Below, one piece after another: positions 53,257 to 64,000 of a stretch of DNA of 64,000 nt. Origin of the DNA: Heyndrickxia sporothermodurans (GTDB lineage: Bacteria; Bacillota; Bacilli; Bacillales; Bacillaceae_C); assembly GCF_016785185.1 (NCBI RefSeq), contig NZ_JAEKDY010000002.1; one strand, 5' to 3'. A model generated the notes under the pieces. It saw only the letters and a program-made list of their open reading frames with translations. It did not search any database and was not told the DNA's origin. Numbering within the stretch: position 1 is the first letter of the stretch; each line of letters opens with the position of its first letter. Both the position numbers and the translations under genes were made by a program.

Positions 53257-53297
53257 TTAAAAACACCTTCTGACGGCTAAATCAGAAGGTGTTTTAA
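53257..53297 (-). terminator. terminator of the atp operon
   Basis: On the minus strand AACACCTTCTGA, an 8-nt loop and TCAGAAGGTGTT are followed by TTTAAAT, 12 nt after the atpC stop codon. The stem is a perfect 12 bp. Confidence 0.9.
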
Positions 53298-53304
53298 GCA
53301 TATT

Positions 53305-55175
<1,871 letters not shown>

Positions 55176-55244
55176 TTAAAGAAAGACTTAGGTGCTATAA
55201 ATTCCCCCTAAGCTTCTTGTATTCAATTGGTATGCTAATACAAT

Positions 55245-56108
<864 letters not shown>

Positions 56109-56130
56109 TCACCACCCTTGTTTTTAAGTA

Positions 56131-56172
56131 GGCCTCACCCTTTAGGACAATTGCTAAAAGGGAGCGAAGGCC
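56131..56172 (-). other. hairpin between atpA and atpG
   Basis: GGCCT (56131-56135) pairs with AGGCC (56168-56172), and CCCTTT (56138-56143) with AAAGGG (56157-56162). There is no T-run, so it is more likely an mRNA-processing or stability element than a terminator. Confidence 0.5.
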
Positions 56173-56202
56173 TTCATTATTACCTTTATTAGGAAAAAAA
56201 CA

Positions 56203-57723
<1,521 letters not shown>

Positions 57724-57734
57724 TCATGTTAAAT

Positions 57735-58801
<1,067 letters not shown>

Positions 58802-58940
58802 CTATTCACTCCCTTCAAGAGTCAATACCTAAAACAGGTTTTATATAAACAATCTCTTTTAATCTTTAGTAAAATATACTGATTTCACTTGTTACCCATA
58901 AGTAAAATCCATAGACTTTTCGCTTGTCGTAACATAAAGC

Positions 58941-58975
58941 AATGGCGAAGGTTCTATCAGATGATCTTCGCCATT
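58941..58975 (-). promoter_or_regulatory. strong hairpin between atpE and atpF
   Basis: AATGGCGAAG (58941-58950) and CTTCGCCATT (58966-58975) form a perfect 10-bp stem with a 15-nt loop, 13 nt after the atpE stop codon. On the transcribed strand GCTTTATG follows, not a T-run. It may protect the atpE mRNA or reduce read-through, helping the excess of c subunits over b. Confidence 0.6.
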
Positions 58976-58988
58976 TTGAATGCTAAAA

Positions 58989-59222
<234 letters not shown>

Positions 59223-59282
59223 TTAAATGTATAAAAAAATTTTTTATAAAAATAGTTTTTGTCCTATTGGACGAATATTATA

Positions 59283-59996
<714 letters not shown>

Positions 59997-60017
59997 TCAA
60001 ATTCACCTCTCTTCCTG

Positions 60018-60404
60018 CTATTTATGTGATTGTATAATATGATGAATAATAAAATCTATCATAATGACAACATAAGATGTCACTAATCCCAAAATAACAC
60101 ATAAGAAATTAAAATACTCAGGATACTTCGTAGCAATCATAACCGCTAGGACCGCTGCTATCATTCTCGTGACAGTACCGAACGATCGAAAGCTTTTCCC
60201 AGTTTCTATTGCTTCACCAAAGCGTTTCGTTCTTCTTACCATGAGCCAATGATTATATAAGCTAATTGAAGTACCAAGAATCAAACCTAAAAAGACAGAT
60301 TGATATTGGGTAAATCCCCAACCTAAAACATAAAGGGATAAAAGATACAGCATATACTTGCGGTGCCTATTAAACATTAGTTGGAGTTCCGGCATGTCTT
60401 TCAA
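60018..60404 (-). CDS. atpI: ATP synthase subunit I
   Basis: This protein of up to 128 residues has four membrane helices and resembles B. subtilis AtpI, which helps c-ring assembly. It is the first gene of the operon. The start is uncertain: TTG 60404 has GGGAGAG 3-5 nt upstream. The ATG at 60395 gives the same N-terminal length as B. subtilis (MPELQLMFNRHRKY) but sits 13 nt from that site. Confidence 0.92.
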   Translation of the reverse strand: MKDMPELQLMFNRHRKYMLYLLSLYVLGWGFTQYQSVFLGLILGTSISLYNHWLMVRRTKRFGEAIETGKSFRSFGTVTRMIAAVLAVMIATKYPEYFNFLCVILGLVTSYVVIMIDFIIHHIIQSHK

Positions 60405-60424
60405 ATCTCTCCCGAAAAGAAATG

Positions 60425-60480
60425 TCGGACTGTATGAAGCAAGACTATTATTTACTACTAATAGTCAAGGAGTAGTCCGA
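60425..60480 (-). promoter_or_regulatory. nested hairpin in the atp leader
   Basis: Outer arms TCGGACT (60425-60431) and AGTCCGA (60474-60480) enclose inner arms GACTATTA (60443-60450) and TAATAGTC (60459-60466). The structure ends about 20 nt before the atpI start, so it could affect translation or transcription of the operon. No T-run follows. Confidence 0.6.
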
Positions 60481-60683
60481 TGAAAAAATTAGTGGTTCAG
60501 TATTAAAATGAGGATCTACTCAACTACAGCCAAGTATTTCTAAAACACTGGTTAAGTTTTTATGACTAACTACATTTTTGCGTACCTAGCATACTTCAAT
60601 TCTCACCTTGCATAAGATGAATGGACAAGAGGTTTTTCATTGTGAAAGCATACTGAAAACCCTATCATTCAACACCCTCTGTT

Positions 60684-60712
60684 AGCATACAATAGGGTAT
60701 TATCAATGTCAA
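60684..60712 (-). promoter_or_regulatory. promoter of the atp operon
   Basis: The minus strand has TTGACA (60707-60712), a 17-nt spacer and TATGCT (60684-60689). Transcription would start near 60677, leaving a leader of about 270 nt. In the leader, AGAGGGTG precedes an ATG that opens a 21-codon frame; I do not count it as a gene. The remaining gap to 60910 is A/T-rich and shows nothing further. Confidence 0.7.
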
Positions 60713-60910
60713 TTGGTTTCTGTGAAAAACCGCACTATCTCAACCATCCACACTAAAATTGTCACAAAATCATCAAATTTTATAAATAATTTGTTTTTCG
60801 AAAATTTATAAATTTTATAGCAAACTATTTATTATTTACTTCTACTATTTTATCTATTTTATTTATCGCGCACCACATTTATTTTTTTCCATTATCATTT
60901 TGCAATAGTT

Positions 60911-63112
60911 TTAACGATTGTTCTTGAATATCCTCTTGCCCATTGTTACGCGCAAAAGCGCTACTACTTTGTTCAAATATTTAGGGACTTTAAATTCAAT
61001 TTGGTTTTCTTTTAAACCTGGTCCTACTTTCTTCCTTTCTTCAAGAAATCCTATAAATTTTAATGTATCTTCTTCAAATAATGCGATACCAAACTCTTCT
61101 GCACCCATTGGTAAATAAACTTCATAACGGAAAGTTTCCGGTGAATCTCCGGGCACTATTGAAAAGCCCATCAACCTCGGAAAACTCGGTTCCTTTTTTA
61201 TAAATAGAAAAGGAATATCAATACTTTTGTCTTTTTCAATTAAGGAAAGATATCCATCAATCATTTCTTTATTAGTTTGGAAGCTTCTTTTAATAAAGGC
61301 GGATATTGACAAGGTTCTTTTCTCTCCGGGCTTTAACGTAAATGGCAGCGGAAGTTTCCAATCTATATTTTCATCATACTTTAAAAGTTTAAAATGATAA
61401 TGCTTTGTTTGATTACTTATATTTGTTATTGTTACTTGCTTTTTGTTTTCATCAAATTGCTTTGTAAGTATCCCAAACGATAGACTACTTGGTGAAACTA
61501 ATGTTTTGGTATGTATCGCTTGATCAATATTAATTCTTCCCGCTCCTTGTTCATAAACTTTATACCGATTTCCCTTTTCATCGTGGAGGATTGTGGCCGT
61601 GTTCATAATGGAAGATTTAATTTCGGCAGGCCCCCACTCCGGGTGAGCTTGTTTTATTAAAGCAGCCGCACCGGCAATATATGGTGCTGACATACTAGTT
61701 CCTTGTAATTCAATATACCTTTTATCGGGAATCGTACTTCTAATTGCCACACCAGGGGCCGTAATATCAGGTTTTATTGACCAATTTATTGTTACGGGAC
61801 CTCTTGAGCTAAAATCGGCAAGAAGGTCTTTTTCTACTTTATAAATGGTTGAAGCCAAAATAGGAGATTTTTTGGGGATTAAACTTTCCCCATCAACCAT
61901 GGATATCGAAACTGCAGGGATATTGATTTCACCATCAATTTTCCCTACGAACGGTCCTTTCGTATTATTAAAAATAATCACGCCAACCGCACCTGCGGCT
62001 TCTGCATTTTTTACTTTTTTTGAGAACTCTATCTCTCCGCGTTTTATAAGTGCGATTTTACCAGCTACATTTTTCATATCTTTCTTTTTTCCAATTCCGA
62101 CGTATTGAACTGGATACGTATGGTTTAAGTTCCATTTTACGCTTCCTACAAAAGGGACTAGTTTGATTGGACTTTTTAACTGAACAGCTGACAAATAAGG
62201 TACTTTCAGCACAGGGGTTGAGGCTCCAACCGAAATGGCTTTTGAAGATGTTCCCGGAGTTCCTACCGTCCATAGATTTGGACCTGAATTCCCGTTGGAT
62301 GTAACGGCCACGATCCCTTTTTCAACTGCCTTATTTAATGCAATGCTAATAGGTAAATCCGGACCATTAACATCTGACCCTAAAGAAAGATTAATGATAT
62401 CAAGTTTACTTTTCACTGTTCTTTCAATTGCCGCCAATATTTGCTCGGTAGTACCTTTTCCACCCGCTCCTAATGCTCGATACGCGTAGATCTTTACATC
62501 CGGTGCAACCCCTTTCATCCTTCCGTTTGCACCGATTATGCCGGCCACATGTGTCCCGTGAATGGTTGGTTCACCTTCATGGATCTGTGTCTCAAGCGGA
62601 TTATTATCCTCATCAACTAGATCGTAGCCACCACTATAATTGGACCTTAAATCCGGATGGGTATAATCAATCCCAGTATCAATGACCCCTACTTTAATTC
62701 CCTTCCCTGTCAGACGATTACCTTTGGAATCATAGTAATTTTGTGCTTTTTCCGCCCCAATTAAAGATAATGCAGACGGATTTAGCTTTTCTACACTGTA
62801 GGATTGGTTATCATAAGTAGCCGAGATTTTGCGATACATTTGTGATAATTTGAGTAAGTCTTGTCTTGAGCCGACAACGGAAAATCCATTAAACGTTTCG
62901 GAAAAAAGATACCTAAGTTTGATTGAAGGATATTTTTTTATATAATTCTCTATTTCTACCTTGTTAGGTGTTCCTTTTGTTGCAAAAATCATAACTACTT
63001 TTTCTAAAGGGGAAGGTGGTGGAAGTGAAGGTATGTTCCAAGCCTTAGCCGAAATACTTGGCGAGAAAGTCAAAAAAAACAAGAGTCCAATAAGTAATTG
63101 CTGCCGTTTCAC
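60911..63112 (-). CDS. vpr: Vpr-like extracellular subtilisin-family protease
   Basis: This 733-residue secreted S8 protease has a signal peptide (about 1-22), an I9-type propeptide (about 37-105) and a catalytic domain with Asp145 (GVIDTGIDYTHPD), His185 (HGTHVAGIIG) and Ser473 (GTSMSAPYIAG). A PA domain is inserted at about 310-425, and a C-terminal beta-rich region follows. This is the layout of B. subtilis Vpr (806 residues), though shorter at the C-terminus. GTG start with AAGGAGGG. In B. subtilis vpr is not next to atp. Confidence 0.9.
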   Translation of the reverse strand: MKRQQLLIGLLFFLTFSPSISAKAWNIPSLPPPSPLEKVVMIFATKGTPNKVEIENYIKKYPSIKLRYLFSETFNGFSVVGSRQDLLKLSQMYRKISATYDNQSYSVEKLNPSALSLIGAEKAQNYYDSKGNRLTGKGIKVGVIDTGIDYTHPDLRSNYSGGYDLVDEDNNPLETQIHEGEPTIHGTHVAGIIGANGRMKGVAPDVKIYAYRALGAGGKGTTEQILAAIERTVKSKLDIINLSLGSDVNGPDLPISIALNKAVEKGIVAVTSNGNSGPNLWTVGTPGTSSKAISVGASTPVLKVPYLSAVQLKSPIKLVPFVGSVKWNLNHTYPVQYVGIGKKKDMKNVAGKIALIKRGEIEFSKKVKNAEAAGAVGVIIFNNTKGPFVGKIDGEINIPAVSISMVDGESLIPKKSPILASTIYKVEKDLLADFSSRGPVTINWSIKPDITAPGVAIRSTIPDKRYIELQGTSMSAPYIAGAAALIKQAHPEWGPAEIKSSIMNTATILHDEKGNRYKVYEQGAGRINIDQAIHTKTLVSPSSLSFGILTKQFDENKKQVTITNISNQTKHYHFKLLKYDENIDWKLPLPFTLKPGEKRTLSISAFIKRSFQTNKEMIDGYLSLIEKDKSIDIPFLFIKKEPSFPRLMGFSIVPGDSPETFRYEVYLPMGAEEFGIALFEEDTLKFIGFLEERKKVGPGLKENQIEFKVPKYLNKVVALLRVTMGKRIFKNNR

Positions 63113-63182
63113 TAGAGGAAACCCTCCTTATTACTTTTTTATTAGCTTTTCACGAAAGGGTAGGGTTATGCAGCAAGAGCAT

Positions 63183-63216
63183 TAAAAAACAAGTCGGATT
63201 ACTCCGCCTTGTTTTA
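63183..63216 (-). terminator. terminator of UDP-GlcNAc 2-epimerase gene
   Basis: On the minus strand AAAACAAGgCGG, loop AGTAAT and CCGaCTTGTTTT are followed by further T. The epimerase stop codon is inside the first arm. Confidence 0.85.
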
Positions 63217-64000
63217 AAGTGGTTTATATGGTTTCGGTTTTTCATTAATATTTTTAAAATAGTATTGAATGGCTTCTACAATACGTTTAGATGCTTGTCC
63301 ATCACCATATGGATTGGCAGCCTTAGCCATTTTCTCGTAGGATTCTTTATTTGTTAATAATTCTGTAGCAAGTTGATAGATTGTTTCCTCCTCGACTCCT
63401 GCTAACTTAAGAGTACCCGCTTCAATTCCTTCCGGACGTTCAGTTGTATCGCGAAGCACAAGAACAGGAACACCAAGTGATGGTGCTTCTTCCTGCACTC
63501 CCCCCGAATCAGTCAAAATGAGATAAGCATGACTGGCAAAGTTATGGAAATCAATAACGTCTAGCGGTTCGATAAGATGAATACGAGGATTGCCTCCTAA
63601 AACTTCATTGGCAATATCTCGAACAGCAGGATTTAAGTGAACGGGATAGACTACTTGAACTTTCGGATGTTCATCAACTATTCGCTTTACTGCCCGAAAC
63701 ATATTTCTCATCGGTTCCCCGAGATTTTCCCGACGATGTGCAGTAAGCAGGATTAGTTTATCGTCTCCAAGTTTCCCTAAAATCTTATGTTCGTATTCAC
63801 TTTTAACAGTCGTTTTTAATGCATCTATTGCGGTATTTCCGGTAATAAAGATACTGTCTTTATTTTTATTCTCAGCTAATAAGTTATTAGATGCTTTCTC
63901 AGTTGGAGCAAAATGAAGGTCAGCTAAAACCCCTGTCAATTGACGATTCATTTCTTCAGGATATGGCGAGTATTTGTTCCAAGTTCGTAGCCCGGCTTCC
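63214..64000 (-). CDS. mnaA: UDP-N-acetylglucosamine 2-epimerase, 3' part
   Basis: The frame is open to the right window edge, so the N-terminal third or so is missing. The visible part, 261 residues, begins EAGLRTWNKYSPYPEEMNRQ and has the family motifs ITGNTAIDAL, LLTAHRRENLGEP, HLIEPLDVIDFHNF and LTDSGGVQEEAPSLGVPVLV. The enzyme makes UDP-ManNAc for teichoic-acid linkage or surface polysaccharide. In B. subtilis mnaA lies upstream of the atp operon as well. Confidence 0.95.
   Translation of the reverse strand, partial: EAGLRTWNKYSPYPEEMNRQLTGVLADLHFAPTEKASNNLLAENKNKDSIFITGNTAIDALKTTVKSEYEHKILGKLGDDKLILLTAHRRENLGEPMRNMFRAVKRIVDEHPKVQVVYPVHLNPAVRDIANEVLGGNPRIHLIEPLDVIDFHNFASHAYLILTDSGGVQEEAPSLGVPVLVLRDTTERPEGIEAGTLKLAGVEEETIYQLATELLTNKESYEKMAKAANPYGDGQASKRIVEAIQYYFKNINEKPKPYKPL

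Noticed and set aside
60600..60677. Leader peptide of 21 codons in the atp leader
   Set aside because: The site and ATG are plausible, but the frame shows no regulatory codon run and cannot be judged without comparison.

Overview
The window looks like a chromosomal segment of a low-GC, endospore-forming, flagellated Bacillaceae bacterium. The evidence is the start of a Bacillus-type 16S rRNA gene, a complete sigma-B stress module, forespore and mother-cell genes (spoIIQ, spoIIID, spoIID, cmpA), flhO/flhP, and gene orders that match Bacillus subtilis. I do not assign a species. No insertion sequence, prophage or CRISPR array was seen.

Layout. 1-1766: the 5' part of a 16S rRNA gene (minus strand) preceded by tandem rrn promoters and an array of ten tRNA genes with its own promoter. 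The array carries an odd duplicated 5' half of tRNA-Lys. 1805-20644: a block almost collinear, in reverse, with the B. subtilis ddl-murF-cshA-ydbS-ydbT-ydcA-acpS-ydcC-alr-ndoAI-ndoA-rsbRSTUVWsigBrsbX-tex-cmpA-sprT region. It covers cell-wall precursor synthesis, the MazEF-type toxin pair, the stressosome and the sigma-B partner-switching cascade. 20761-36228: an accessory stretch with two CNNM/CorC metal-transport paralogues, a RodA/FtsW-family gene, a MerR regulator, an ABC-2 exporter, a decayed MFS transporter, the yhbD-yhbE-yhbF bactofilin-like cluster (yhbE interrupted by a stop), a nitronate monooxygenase-like enzyme, an orphan Yip1/HlyD-like pair and an alkaline phosphatase. 36246-63112: a block that corresponds to a distant part of the B. 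subtilis map (ywqB-ywqA, ssbB-ywpF, fabZ, flhP-flhO, mbl, spoIIID, spoIIQ, spoIID, murAA, ywmB, ywzB, atp operon), followed by a Vpr-like serine protease. The right edge cuts a UDP-GlcNAc 2-epimerase gene.

How the genes work together. RsbR/RsbS/RsbT feed environmental stress through RsbU to RsbV/RsbW and sigma B, with a clear sigma-B promoter between rsbU and rsbV. Ddl, MurF, Alr, MurA, Mbl and a RodA-like protein all serve the cell wall. SpoIIQ, SpoIID and SpoIIID act in engulfment and mother-cell gene control, each with a recognisable neighbour order and, for two of them, a candidate sporulation promoter. The ATP synthase operon has a promoter far upstream, a structured leader and internal hairpins.

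The most unusual signals are not classic genes. (1) Both CNNM/CorC paralogues have a strong Shine-Dalgarno sequence 30-39 nt from the start codon, with an unrelated but equally perfect hairpin in between. (2) Two copies of a roughly 127-bp intergenic repeat show compensatory base changes in their stems. (3) The yhbD promoter has a palindrome exactly in its spacer. (4) yhbE has a nonsense codon with an intact downstream frame. (5) A ComK-type box precedes ssbB. Three small proteins of 36, 49 and 59 residues were found by reading intergenic DNA.
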